From Erysipelothrix piscisicarius (GTDB lineage Bacteria; Bacillota_I; Bacilli_A; Erysipelotrichales; Erysipelotrichaceae): a DNA stretch of 64,000 nt. A program made the position numbers and the translations under genes. Below are positions 45,135-55,512 of the stretch, one piece after another. The stretch is from positions 1,178,001 through 1,242,000 of the forward strand of contig NZ_CP034234.1 in the NCBI RefSeq assembly GCF_003931795.1, read 5' to 3'. The notes under the pieces are model-generated. The model did not search any database and was not told the origin of the DNA. It was given only the letters and a program-made list of their open reading frames with translations. Numbering within the stretch: the first letter of the stretch is position 1; the number at the start of each line of letters is the position of its first letter.

Positions 45135-46535
45135 TTAAATTATAAGCATCGCTCCGGTTAGAATAATAACACTTACGATCGCAATTATTAGGATAATTTT
45201 CTTCGAGAATTTAATCCATGTAGAGTATTCAACTTTGGCGATTGCAAGACCACCCATGATAGCTCCACATGTTGGAGTAAAGAGGTTGACAAGACCACTA
45301 CCCGCTACAAAGATCATTACCATAACTTCAGGACTAAAGCCTAATTCAGATGCAAGTGGAGCCATAATTGGCATCGACACAGTTGCAAGTCCTGATGAGG
45401 AAGGAATAAGGAAGGTTAGTACGAGATAGAGTAAGTATGCAAGCGGTGCAAAGATGATTCCAGGCACCCCTTTTAGTGCGTTTGCAGCATTGGTTAAGAT
45501 GTAAACATCTAGTCCTGTTTCAGTCATAAGAACTGAAGCACCACGTGCTAATGCAATAACGAGAACAACACTCATCATATCGGCAGCGCCATCCATGAAT
45601 GTATCGACGATTTCTTTCTCGTTAAGTTTACCAACAATACCAATAATGATACCCATGAGCAGGAACCATGTTGTTGCTTCTTGGAAATACCATTCTCCAA
45701 ATGGAATTCCTGTTAACCAAGCAGTCCAGCTATCAAAGAATGTAATTCCAAAGGATCCCCATGGAATAAAGGAAAGAATCATTACTAAGAATGTAATACC
45801 AAACAAAATAAGAACTGTTTTGTGTGTACCGGTTAATTCAACAGCGGTTGCACCTTCTGCATGTCCATAATGTTTATCAATTTCTTGTTGTTCTTGAAGT
45901 GAAAGGATGGTAGATCCTTTATCTTGTTTAACTTTTTTCGCATAACTCATTACAAAGTAAATTGAGGTTAAGAGTGCGGAAATCCATAATACAAGACCAA
46001 TTAACATAACAAGTCCATTATTTACTGGAATGTCTTTAGGAATGGCATCCAGAGCTGCACCAACTGCAAATGGGTTAATTGTCGATCCAAGTACCCCAGC
46101 ACCCGCACCAAGCAAGACAACTGCGGAACCAACAACAGCGTCAAACCCTGCTGCAACCATGGTTGCAGTAAGCAGTGCATAGAATGGCACAGTTTCTTCA
46201 AGCATTCCGTAGGTAGAGCCACAGATTGAGAAGAGTGTCATTAATACTGGAATAATTACAAGTTCATTACCTTTAAGTTTTTTAACTAAAGCAGCAATCC
46301 CCGCATCCAATGCACCAGTTTTTGTTACAAGTCCCAAAAATCCCCCTAGAATCATAACAAACACACAGACATCAATCGCATCTGCAAAACCTTTAACTGG
46401 AGCCATCATGACTGTTGATAATGTAGCACTTGTTACATCAGGAATTAAGACTGTTACAAGAGCTAAAACAAACAGAATGATGAAAAGAATTGAAAACGAT
46501 GAAAGCATTTTTCTAGATTTCTTTTCTTTTGCCAT
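45135..46535 (-). CDS. arcD: YfcC-family antiporter, probable arginine:ornithine exchanger
   Basis: 466 residues, about 12 membrane helices, DcuC/YfcC superfamily (VFVMILGGFLGLVTKTGALD, GMLEETVPFY, FLIPSSSGLATVSMPIMAPL, NLFTPTCGAIMGGLAIA). Within the arginine deiminase cluster such proteins are called ArcD and exchange arginine for ornithine. RBS AGGAG; last gene of the arc cluster. Confidence 0.85.
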   Translation of the reverse strand: MAKEKKSRKMLSSFSILFIILFVLALVTVLIPDVTSATLSTVMMAPVKGFADAIDVCVFVMILGGFLGLVTKTGALDAGIAALVKKLKGNELVIIPVLMTLFSICGSTYGMLEETVPFYALLTATMVAAGFDAVVGSAVVLLGAGAGVLGSTINPFAVGAALDAIPKDIPVNNGLVMLIGLVLWISALLTSIYFVMSYAKKVKQDKGSTILSLQEQQEIDKHYGHAEGATAVELTGTHKTVLILFGITFLVMILSFIPWGSFGITFFDSWTAWLTGIPFGEWYFQEATTWFLLMGIIIGIVGKLNEKEIVDTFMDGAADMMSVVLVIALARGASVLMTETGLDVYILTNAANALKGVPGIIFAPLAYLLYLVLTFLIPSSSGLATVSMPIMAPLASELGFSPEVMVMIFVAGSGLVNLFTPTCGAIMGGLAIAKVEYSTWIKFSKKIILIIAIVSVIILTGAMLII

Positions 46536-46570
46536 ATTTTTCTCCTCCGTATGTCATCTATATAGATTGA

Positions 46571-47506
46571 CTATTTTTCGATGATCGTTCCGGTAACGCC
46601 TGCAAGTGCATCTTTTGCTCTCACAAGTGATGTAACAAGAGCTTGCCCCTCTGATGCATGTTCAACAAAATCCAAACACGCTTCAATCTTAGGCAACATA
46701 CTTCCAGGAGCAAAATGGCCTTCCTTGATGTATTGTTTTGCTTCTGCAACATTCATCGTTGCAAGTTCTTCTTGTTGTGGTGTGTTGTAGTGAATGCAAA
46801 CACGATCCACTGCCGTTAAAATAATAAGCATATCGGCATTTAGGTCAAGAGCAAGCTTTGAGCAAGAACGATCTTTATCAATAACAGCTGCAACCCCTTT
46901 ATAACCTTCAGCTGTTTCTATAACAGGAATACCGCCACCACCGACTGTAATGACAATATCGCCTTGACCTGTTAATTGCTTAATAAGATCAATTTCAACG
47001 ATTTCTTTTGGTAATGGTGAAGCGACGACACGACGATACCCACGTCCTGCATCCTCCATAAAACTGTATCCCTTTTCTGCTGCAAGTTTCACAGATTCTT
47101 CTTCAGTATAGAAGAGTCCTACAGGTTTCGTTGGTTTTTCAAATGCTGGGTCGTTTTCGTCCACAATCATTTGAGTCACAACACTTGCACAGTGTTTATC
47201 TATTTTACGTTTACGCAATTCGTTTTGAATAGCTTGTTGTAGATGATATCCAATGTAGCCTTGACTCATCGCCCCACATTCTGGAAAAGGCATGGCTGAA
47301 GTTCCACCGCCATTATTTGCAGCGAACTCCATTGCCAAATTAATCATACCTACTTGAGGACCATTACCGTGACCCACGATCACTTCATAGCCTTCTTCAG
47401 CCATATCAACGATTGTTTGTGCTGTTTGTTTAACGAGCTCGATTTGCTCTTCAGCATTATTACCGAGTGCATTACCACCAAGAGCGATTACAATACGTTT
47501 TCCCAT
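46571..47506 (-). CDS. arcC: Carbamate kinase
   Basis: 311 residues. Transfers phosphate from carbamoyl phosphate to ADP, the ATP-yielding step of the ADI pathway. Motifs: ALGGNALG at the N-terminus, GHGNGPQVG, KPVGLFY, GGGGIPV and the IDKDRSCSKLA segment near the middle. Normal length. Nine bases after arcB; same transcript. Confidence 0.93.
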   Translation of the reverse strand: MGKRIVIALGGNALGNNAEEQIELVKQTAQTIVDMAEEGYEVIVGHGNGPQVGMINLAMEFAANNGGGTSAMPFPECGAMSQGYIGYHLQQAIQNELRKRKIDKHCASVVTQMIVDENDPAFEKPTKPVGLFYTEEESVKLAAEKGYSFMEDAGRGYRRVVASPLPKEIVEIDLIKQLTGQGDIVITVGGGGIPVIETAEGYKGVAAVIDKDRSCSKLALDLNADMLIILTAVDRVCIHYNTPQQEELATMNVAEAKQYIKEGHFAPGSMLPKIEACLDFVEHASEGQALVTSLVRAKDALAGVTGTIIEK

Positions 47507-47515
47507 AGAAATCGC

Positions 47516-48508
47516 CTACTTAAGTGTTGCATACATCACAGCTTTGATCGTATGCATTCTGTTTTCTGCTTCATTGAAGACTTTTGATTGTTTTGATTCA
47601 AATACTTCGTTTGTTACTTCCATTTCTTTTAAACCATATTTTTCATGGATTTCTTGTCCAATTGTAGTCTTAAGATCGTGGAATGAAGGTAAGCAGTGTA
47701 AGAAGATTGCATCATCAACTGCATTTGCCATAACATCACTATTTACTTGATATGGACTTAAGAGTTTAATACGTTCTTCCCAAACACTATCAGGTTCACC
47801 CATTGATACCCAAATATCAGTGTAAATGACATGAGCACCTGTTGTTGCTTTTTTAACATCTTCAGTTAATGTTACAGTACATCCGTTTTCTTTTGCGATT
47901 GCACGGCATTCTTTAACTAATTCTGCGTGTGGCATTTGTGCTTTTGGTCCACAAGCTGTAAAGTTAAGACCCATTTTTGCACATGCTACCATAAGTGAGT
48001 TTGCAACGTTATTTTGAGCATCCCCCATAAATACAAAGTTTAGACCTTTGAGATAACCGAAGTTTTCTTCAATTGTAAGTAAGTCTGCGATCATTTGCGT
48101 TGGGTGGAATTCTGTAGTTAAACCATTCCATACTGGAACGCCTGCATCATCTGCTAATGCTTGAACAATTTCTTGTGCATAACCACGATATTCGATTCCA
48201 TCATACATGCGACCAAGTACGCGTGCTGTATCAGGAATGCTTTCTTTTTTACCCATTTGGGAACTACCTGGATCTAAGTATGTAACACCCATACCCAAGT
48301 CCATACCTGCTACTTCAAATGAACAACGTGTACGTGTTGACGTTTTTTCAAAAAGTAATACGATGTTTTTTCCTTCGAGGTAACGGTGTGGTGTTCCTGT
48401 AAGTTTTAAATTTTTAAACTCTTTTGATAAGTCTACTAAATATCTAATTTCTTCTGATGTGAAATCCAAAAGCTTTAAGAAGCTTCTTCCGCTTAAATTT
48501 ACTCCCAT
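47516..48508 (-). CDS. arcB: Ornithine carbamoyltransferase (catabolic)
   Basis: 330 residues. Splits citrulline into ornithine and carbamoyl phosphate. Carbamoyl-phosphate site [14 protein letters not shown], then [23 protein letters not shown] (shown DxWxSMG) and HCLPSFHD are all present. 31 bases after arcA. Confidence 0.93.
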   Translation of the reverse strand: MGVNLSGRSFLKLLDFTSEEIRYLVDLSKEFKNLKLTGTPHRYLEGKNIVLLFEKTSTRTRCSFEVAGMDLGMGVTYLDPGSSQMGKKESIPDTARVLGRMYDGIEYRGYAQEIVQALADDAGVPVWNGLTTEFHPTQMIADLLTIEENFGYLKGLNFVFMGDAQNNVANSLMVACAKMGLNFTACGPKAQMPHAELVKECRAIAKENGCTVTLTEDVKKATTGAHVIYTDIWVSMGEPDSVWEERIKLLSPYQVNSDVMANAVDDAIFLHCLPSFHDLKTTIGQEIHEKYGLKEMEVTNEVFESKQSKVFNEAENRMHTIKAVMYATLK

Positions 48509-48539
48509 GTGATCTTAATCTCCTTTATATTATTTTTTA

Positions 48540-49760
48540 TTAAATATCTTCACGAACTAATGGCATACTCATGCAACGAGGGCCTCCACGACCACGAACA
48601 AGTTCGGCACCACGCAACTCGATTAATTTGAGTCCATGTGATTTTAATAACTCGTTACTAATTTCGTTACGGTCATACACAACAACAACACCTGGTGCGA
48701 TTGTTAATGTATTGGAACCATCATTCCATTGTTCACGTTCTGAAGCCATCATGTCTTCCCCACCACATTTAATTAATGTTACAGGACGTCCAACATGTTT
48801 TGATAAGATGGATTCCAGATCGGTATCAATCTTAACAATATTCACATCACCATTTGTACCTTTAGTAATCTCAAATACTTGAAGTGGTCCAAGGATACCT
48901 GGGTGAATTGTAAATTTGTCATAGTCAACTTGTGTAAACACTGTATCCAAGTGCATAAATGCACGACTGCTTGGAATATCAATTGCAAGAATTGTTTCAA
49001 TTTCTGTGCCCTCAACATTGAAGATATTATGTGCGATGTCTTCAATTGCTTGAGCTTGTGTACGTTGTGAAATCCCAATCGCTAATGTTTTAGCGTTGAT
49101 GTTTAGGATATCGCCACCCTCAATGTGGAAATCTGCTGTACGATCATAATAGTAAGGAACATTTCCTTTGTATTCTGGATGATATTTGAAGATGTAGTCT
49201 GCATAGATTGTTTCACGATTACGTGTTACAGAATACATACGATTCAAGCTTACACCATCACCAATTGATGCAAATGGGTCACGTGTAAAGTAAAGGTTTG
49301 GAAGTGGATCTAAGATTAAATCTTGAACCTCTCCAGCCATTTCAACTAATGACTTTTTACCTGAATGATCAAGTTCATGTGTGCGAACACCTTCCATTGT
49401 TTTTAATACAAGTTCTTTTTCATCTTTAATTGAATCTAAGAAATTGTAAACCATGTCGTGTTCACGTTTGGTTTTGATGCCGCCTTCTTCAATGAATTGA
49501 TCTAAGAATTGTTTACGTAGATTTGAATCTTTAATTACTTCTGCCATTAAATCTTCAAGGTAAACAACTTCAATATCGTTATCACGAAGTGCTTGAGCAA
49601 ACTTGTCATGCTCATCTTGTGCATCTTTAAGGTAAGGAATGTCATCGAATAGAAGACGTTCTAGTGTATCGGGAGTAAGGTTTAAAAGCTCCCTACCAGG
49701 TCTATGTAATAAAACTTTTTTAAGCGTTCCAATTTCGCTTGTAACTCTAATTGCGCTCAT
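48540..49760 (-). CDS. arcA: Arginine deiminase
   Basis: 406 residues. Hydrolyses arginine to citrulline and ammonia. Motifs NLYFTRDPFASIGDGV, EGGDILN with the guanidine-binding Glu/Asp, HLDTVFTQVDYDKF containing catalytic His, and the C-terminal ELVRGRGGPRCMSMPLVREDI with the catalytic Cys (shown RGRGGPRCMSMPL). First gene of the arc cluster. Confidence 0.95.
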   Translation of the reverse strand: MSAIRVTSEIGTLKKVLLHRPGRELLNLTPDTLERLLFDDIPYLKDAQDEHDKFAQALRDNDIEVVYLEDLMAEVIKDSNLRKQFLDQFIEEGGIKTKREHDMVYNFLDSIKDEKELVLKTMEGVRTHELDHSGKKSLVEMAGEVQDLILDPLPNLYFTRDPFASIGDGVSLNRMYSVTRNRETIYADYIFKYHPEYKGNVPYYYDRTADFHIEGGDILNINAKTLAIGISQRTQAQAIEDIAHNIFNVEGTEIETILAIDIPSSRAFMHLDTVFTQVDYDKFTIHPGILGPLQVFEITKGTNGDVNIVKIDTDLESILSKHVGRPVTLIKCGGEDMMASEREQWNDGSNTLTIAPGVVVVYDRNEISNELLKSHGLKLIELRGAELVRGRGGPRCMSMPLVREDI

Positions 49761-50095
49761 TACGTTTCCTCTTTTCTTTTTTTCTAGGTTTTGAAAGTGA
49801 ACTGATCAGGAACACTTTCATCAACCGAACATAGAGTGTCTAATTCCCATGGGTTGTGCGACCTTCTATGTTTACATTTACATTGTAAGCGCTTTTTTGA
49901 TTGCGTGTAGGACAATTAACCCATTTCAAATTGTATTCTTAGCATTTGCGGAATTTCATGTGATTTTTTTGATTAGTTCCATTTAAACATATAAAAACCC
50001 ACTTAAAAGTGGGTTTTTATCATAAATGAAATCTTCTCGCCTTTTTTATAATCATGCAAAGAACACATTCAAAGGCGTAAATTTCCGATTATTTC
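49761..50095 (-). promoter_or_regulatory. arcA upstream region with cre site and inverted repeat; ogt terminator
   Basis: TGTAAGCGCTTTTT (49884-49897) fits a CcpA cre box. GAAAGTG (49793-49799) / CACTTTC (49813-49819) around TGATCA form an inverted repeat in the arcA leader, an operator or RNA hairpin. AAAAACCCACTT-AA-AAGTGGGTTTTT (49993-50018) is the terminator of ogt. No gene seen. Confidence 0.55.
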
Positions 50096-50580
50096 TTAAT
50101 CGATGTCCTTTTCAAGTTTTAGAAGGGTCTGTTTTAAAGTGAGTCCGCCTCGAAATCCTGTTAGTGCCCCATTTTCCCAATAACCCGCCGATGACAAGGT
50201 ACACAAAGAAGTAGTGGATTTTGAGAGACCGCTCGAGCAACAGCACGCGTCTTCCGTGTTGTAAACAACATGTCTGACAGAGCCTCGTAACTGATCGTGG
50301 ATCCATAAGGTATGGATTGAAGCCCTTCCCACACTTGACACTGGAAGGATGTGCCAATCAACTGGTAGCGAAAATCAAAGCATGTACGCTCACCTGATAG
50401 ATATTCGTTTAATTGTTCTACGACTTCCTCACAGGCCTGCATGTCCAATTCTAAATGATCCACTTTAAATTTTCGTTTAAAAAAATCAAGATCCTCTGCA
50501 GTACTAAGAAAAACGATGTTGTCTTGGTGTTCAACAATAAGATAATCATGTCCTTGAATATTACAGATTCGACCAATCAT
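50096..50580 (-). pseudogene. ogt: Methylated-DNA--cysteine S-methyltransferase, one frameshift
   Basis: ~161 residues. Repairs O6-alkylguanine by transfer to its own Cys. Has the helix-turn-helix FQCQVWEGLQSIPYGSTISY, RAVARAVSQNPL and the active site CVPCHRRVIGK. Frame lost right after the active site (~50173, AAAA probably AAAAA); restoring one A gives NGALTGFRGGLTLKQTLL and stop at 50096. As written the protein ends IGKMGH, with the conserved C-terminal recognition helix missing. Confidence 0.85.
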
Positions 50581-50598
50581 AGTTATCCCTCCGTCGGT

Positions 50599-52247
50599 TT
50601 ATGATACCTGGCTTAATGTTCCATTTTCAAGTTTCCATACCTCATCCGCAATTCTAAGAGTTGAAGCTCGATGGGATACAATGAGAATGGTTTTGTCTTG
50701 TTTGTAAGCTACAATCGATTTTAAGATTACAGCCTCATTAAGGCCATCTAAATTGCTTGTGGGTTCATCTAAAAGGATAAAATCGCCTCCATGTAAAAAG
50801 ACGCGTGCTAATCCAATACGTTGACGTTCTCCAGATGATAAGTTACTTCCAAGTTCTTCCATCATCGTATCATACCCTGAAGGAAGGGTCATGATAAAAT
50901 CATGAACTGAGGCTTGTTTTGCTGCCTTATAAATTTCATCCTCGGTTGCATTCGGTCTAACCAAAGCAATATTATTCTTAATTGTATCTTTAAAGATATC
51001 CGTATCTTGGCTCATCATACTTTCAATACTTCTTAGATGTTGGGTTTCAATTTCCTTAATATTAAGATCATTAATGTGAACACTGCCCTCGTTCACATCC
51101 CAAAAACGCATAAACAGTTTCAAAATGGTGGATTTACCCGCACCGCTTTCACCAGTAAGTGCAATAATTTTATTTTTACCGATGTTCATCGAAATCCCAT
51201 CCAAAATCACTTCTTGGTCATATTTAAAGGTTACATCCCGCATGGATGCTTCGTTAAAGGGTTCTTTTTCACCAACTGAAACCGCGTCAACCTGGGGCTT
51301 TTCATCCAATAAGTCAAGAATTCGTTGTCCGCTCGCTAATGTATGATACAAATCACCACTCAAATTTGACAATGCAATGACTGGGCCAAACGAACTCATA
51401 TGCAACGTAAATATCAGTAATAGAATTTTGAAATCCAGATGTCTTCCATAATAAAGAATCGCAAATCCTGACAGCATGATGATGAAATCAACTACCACGC
51501 GCATCACACTTTGATATCGATTGAGTGAATTTTGCTTTTCATTAAGATCATATGTTCGTTGTTTGAGTAAATCCATGGTTCGTTGTGAATTTTGATATTG
51601 TTCCAGTTCTTCAATACCACGAATTGAATCAAAACCCGTGTGTTTAAGTCTCCTAAGTCATTTCGTATCTCAAGTCCCAGTTCATTTCCTAATTTACTCC
51701 TCATAATTGGGATAACAACACCTACAAGAAGCAGTGCACTTAAAGAAATCAATGCTATGGTTCCAGCTCGGAAAGCAATTGTGAGAACCACTGTAACGGA
51801 AATTATCACTGCAATAATAATGGGCGAAATCGTATGGGCATAGAACACTTCTAATAACTCTACATCATTGGTAATCATTGCAATTAAATTTCCGCGATCT
51901 TTTGTCTCTAATTTTGCGGGGGCCAGGGCTCTTAATTTCTCAAAAACTTGATGACGGATATGGGCTAACAGTTTAAAAGCTATAAAGTGATTTAAAGCTT
52001 GTTCACCATATCGAAACACCCCTCTTAATAAGCCACAGCAAATAAGAATGATGAGTAAAAAAGTAAATGAATTGCTTTCAATAATTTCGACTACAATACG
52101 TGCTGATAAATAAGAAATTCCGATGGCCGCGAAATGCCCTAGTACGCCAAGGGTAATTGCGCCCAACATCGGAAGATAGAGTGGCTTTACAAACCCTACA
52201 AGACTTTTCATAATACCTAATCCAGTTCGCTTTTTCATCGTTAACAT
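50599..52247 (-). pseudogene. cydC: ABC exporter subunit CydC-type, one frameshift
   Basis: ~548 residues: membrane domain (residues ~1-310, six helices) and ATPase with Walker A GESGAGKST, signature LSSGERQRIG and Walker B FILLDEPTSNLD. Frame lost at ~51650, between LGDLNT and HTGFDSIRGIEELEQ. Overlaps the cydD gene by seven bases. CydDC-type pairs export thiols needed for cytochrome bd, but no cydAB lies here; another heterodimeric exporter role is possible. Confidence 0.78.
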
Positions 52248-53932
52248 GCCTCCAAGAAAATATAGTTTTCAAGATCTTGTTGTGCTTTAACAAGTTCTTG
52301 ATAAACCCCAGGCGTTTCCATAAGGGTATGGTGATCACCACATTGAACAATCTCACCTTGATCAAGTACGTAAATGCGATCACATTCAAAACAGTTTGCC
52401 AAACGGAGAGAAATCATAGTAATCCCTTTTCCGTCATGACGAAGTTGTTGAATGGTATTAAGAATAATCATTTCACTCTCAACATCAATATTGGACGTTA
52501 CTTCATCAAAAATATAGAATGGGGTATCGTGAACTAAAGCACGTGCAAGAGCCAAACGTTGTTTTTGTCCTCCAGAAAGATTAGAGCCGCGTTCCTTAAT
52601 TTCATGATCAAGACATAACTCAAGATTTACACGATTTAAACATGCTTTAAGACTCTCATCGGAATAAGAACCGCCCATCATCAGATTTTCGCGGACACTC
52701 CCCTTAAAGATAATACTGTCATGAATTACATATGTTACATGTTTATAAAGTTGACTGCAGTTAATCTCTTGACCACCAAAATAGAGGTGTCCGGATTGCG
52801 GAAGAATGCGTCCCATAAGCAAGGCGACCAACGTGCTCTTCCCCGAGCCACTTTCACCAACAATACCAATAAATTCATGGGACTCTGCATAAAAGTTTAT
52901 TTTTGATAAAACGGGCGAATCTGTATATGAAAACGATACGTCTTCGACAACATACCCTTGATCACTGAATGAGTCCGATAAGATCTTTTTACAATCTGCC
53001 TCCGTTGCAAGTAATTTAAATATTTTCTCGCTTGCAGCCATTCCATTCATTGCGATATGGAAGTAGGAACCCAGCTGGCGCATTGGAATAAAAAACTCCG
53101 ATGAAAGTAAAATAAAGAGTAACATTCCTGTTAGGGAGAGAGTCCCTGATTTATAAGCAAAAACTGAAATGACAAGTGCCAACATGGCTCCCCCATAGGC
53201 GACCAAATCCATCACGGATATAGAATTCAATTGCATAATCAAAACCCGCATGGTCACTTTCCGAAAAGATTCGGCATCCTCATCCATTTGTTCTTGACGC
53301 AAACGATCTGCATCAAAGACTTTTAAGGTTGTCAGACCTTGAAGGTTCTCAAGAAAATGATCGCCTAAACGTGTGTATTTCGACCAATACTTATTTAATA
53401 ATTTTTTGGCAAGCTTCTGAATTACAATGATTGATAAAGGAATCAACGGAACACAAATAAAAAGAACAAACGCTACACGAAAAGAATACTGAAGCAAAAA
53501 CACAAAGAGTGTTAAAGGTGCAAGAAGACTATAAATAAATTGGGGTGTATAAAGGGCAAAATAATTTTCGAGTTGTTCAACCCCTTCTGTCGAAACTTGC
53601 GTAATTTCACTGCTCGTTAAAACCGATTGATAATCTGATCCAAGCTCAAAGAGCTTCCCAAAAATTAACGATCGCATTTTAATTTTTACACATGAACTTG
53701 TCTTTTGCATTGCACGCGAGCTTTTAAAAATTGCAATCCCCTTTAAAACAAGGGCAATCCAAAAATAAAATGGAACATGGAATGACATGCCTATATAATG
53801 GTCGCCTAAAACCTTAACAAAAACATACGTTAATACGATATTTGTAATGAGTGCGACCCATTTATAAAAAACTGTTTCCAAAATTGGTTTTTTTGCTTCC
53901 TCAACAGTCTTTATGAGTTGAATATTGATCAT
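52241..53932 (-). CDS. cydD: ABC exporter subunit CydD-type
   Basis: 563 residues: six membrane helices then an ATPase with Walker A GESGSGKST, signature LSGGQKQRLA, Walker B FYIFDEVTSNID and a final SLRLANCFECDRIYVLD where the switch His is replaced (SLRLA). The membrane part with LENLQGLTTLKVFDAD is typical of CydD. Overlaps the DUF454 gene end. Forms a heterodimer with CydC. Confidence 0.8.
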   Translation of the reverse strand: MINIQLIKTVEEAKKPILETVFYKWVALITNIVLTYVFVKVLGDHYIGMSFHVPFYFWIALVLKGIAIFKSSRAMQKTSSCVKIKMRSLIFGKLFELGSDYQSVLTSSEITQVSTEGVEQLENYFALYTPQFIYSLLAPLTLFVFLLQYSFRVAFVLFICVPLIPLSIIVIQKLAKKLLNKYWSKYTRLGDHFLENLQGLTTLKVFDADRLRQEQMDEDAESFRKVTMRVLIMQLNSISVMDLVAYGGAMLALVISVFAYKSGTLSLTGMLLFILLSSEFFIPMRQLGSYFHIAMNGMAASEKIFKLLATEADCKKILSDSFSDQGYVVEDVSFSYTDSPVLSKINFYAESHEFIGIVGESGSGKSTLVALLMGRILPQSGHLYFGGQEINCSQLYKHVTYVIHDSIIFKGSVRENLMMGGSYSDESLKACLNRVNLELCLDHEIKERGSNLSGGQKQRLALARALVHDTPFYIFDEVTSNIDVESEMIILNTIQQLRHDGKGITMISLRLANCFECDRIYVLDQGEIVQCGDHHTLMETPGVYQELVKAQQDLENYIFLEAC

Positions 53933-54320
53933 ACTTTGAATCCTCCAGCATCGTTACGTCATCTTCATCTGCAATTTTAAAGATAAAATAATAATATTTA
54001 AACAGAATAAGCAAACCGATTATGATGCGTGCATAAAAATTTTTTGAAAAATAAAAAGCACACGCCATCATGATCGTAGCCAAGCATAAAATTTTCTTTT
54101 TAGTTTTTCGCTTCATCGTGTGTTTCGTGACAAAATCATCCAAATGATTTTGATATACCGACGTATGCGTTAACCAGTGATGAAATCGGTCAGAACTCTT
54201 TGCACCACATATGGATGCACATAACAAAAAGGGCGTTGTGGGTAGCACTGGGAGCAATACACCCAACAGGGCTAATCCTAAAAATAGAATTGCTAAAATC
54301 ATCATAACTGTTCGTCTCAT
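53901..54320 (-). CDS. DUF454 (YbaN) inner-membrane protein
   Basis: 139 residues from ATG at 54320 (CGAGGTGG upstream). Three helices; the motif LPVLPTTPFLLCASICGAKSS and HTSVYQNHLDDF are family hallmarks. Function unknown. Overlaps cydD by 32 bases, so the three genes form one operon. Confidence 0.82.
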   Translation of the reverse strand: MRRTVMMILAILFLGLALLGVLLPVLPTTPFLLCASICGAKSSDRFHHWLTHTSVYQNHLDDFVTKHTMKRKTKKKILCLATIMMACAFYFSKNFYARIIIGLLILFKYYYFIFKIADEDDVTMLEDSKYDQYSTHKDC

Positions 54321-54546
54321 AATCCACCTCGTCAAGAAATTATAAACGATAAACAACGCATTAATCATGTGAAATCATTTGAATTCATATATTTTTAAGA
54401 AGTGAAATCTAAATAGTGTCCGAAATGCACGCACTTGTGTAATTTCACCTCAAATTAACAATTGTTTTGCACGATGCTATTCTTCTCTTTTTAGGCTTTT
54501 ATCTGGATTCACCACATGATATAATTTCCAAGTAAAAAATAGAGGT

Positions 54547-55452
54547 ATGAATATGGAATCATGGATTATTACGTCGAAAACAATTGGGCAACGCATTGAC
54601 CATTTTTTAAATGAACACCTAGACCTATCACGAAGTAAAATTGCGAGTATGATCAAAGATGGAACCATCTTATGTAACGATATGCCCACGAAAGCAAATT
54701 ACAAAACGAAACTCAATGATTGTATTACCGCTTCAACCTATCAAGTAAAAACATTGGATATAGAACCTGTTAAAATGAACATTGATGTCGTTTACGAAGA
54801 CGAATACCTTCTTGTCGTGAATAAACCCAGAGGGCTTGTCGTACATCCGGGTCATGGTGTTAAATCTGATACGTTACTTCATGGATTGATCTATTATTTA
54901 AATCACAACAAAGATCACTATATTCGCCCCGGTCTTGTTCATCGCATTGACCGAAATACATCTGGACTTCTTGTCGTTGCCAAAGATGATAAAACACATC
55001 AATTTCTCGCTGAGCAGTTGCTTGATAAAACAATGAATCGAACGTATTACGCCTTAGTTCACGGCGTATTGCCACAGGCCCATGTTCTGGTTGATGCGCC
55101 CATCGGCCCTGATAAATCAAACACCAAGATTATGACTGTGAATCAAGCACGGAGCAAACCAGCCCGAACCCATTTCGAGAAAGTTGAAACTTATATAAAC
55201 TCAAGTTTGATTCGTTGTAAACTTGAAACTGGAAGAACACATCAAATACGTGTTCATGCGCTTCACGCTAAGATTCCGCTTCATGGTGACCCCCAATACG
55301 GGCACCCGCTTGATGCAGATCAAAGTGGCCAATACCTTTGTGCTTCAAAACTTGAATTTATTCACCCTAAAAGTTTAAAACTCATGCAATTTGAAGTGCC
55401 ACTTCCTGAATATTTTATCGAGAAAATTAAAACAATCACACATGCAAAGTAA
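54547..55452 (+). CDS. rluD: RluA/RluD-family pseudouridine synthase
   Basis: 301 residues; ATG at 54553 (MESWIIT) with AGAGGTATGAA upstream is as likely as 54547. S4 RNA-binding domain (~10-70, RIDHFLNEHLDLSRSKIASM), synthase domain with catalytic Asp in HRIDRNTSGLLVVAK and GRTHQIRVHALH. Converts uridines of 23S rRNA to pseudouridine. Confidence 0.9.
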   Translation: MNMESWIITSKTIGQRIDHFLNEHLDLSRSKIASMIKDGTILCNDMPTKANYKTKLNDCITASTYQVKTLDIEPVKMNIDVVYEDEYLLVVNKPRGLVVHPGHGVKSDTLLHGLIYYLNHNKDHYIRPGLVHRIDRNTSGLLVVAKDDKTHQFLAEQLLDKTMNRTYYALVHGVLPQAHVLVDAPIGPDKSNTKIMTVNQARSKPARTHFEKVETYINSSLIRCKLETGRTHQIRVHALHAKIPLHGDPQYGHPLDADQSGQYLCASKLEFIHPKSLKLMQFEVPLPEYFIEKIKTITHAK

Positions 55453-55469
55453 GTCTTTTTCCCAAAAGA

Positions 55470-55512
55470 AAAACAAACATCACTGAAGTATTTAGCGATG
55501 TTTGTTTTTTTT
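55470..55512. terminator. Bidirectional rho-independent terminator
   Basis: AAACAAACATC (55471-55481) / GATGTTTGTTT (55497-55507) with flanking A and T runs, between rluD and the convergent membrane gene. Confidence 0.85.
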
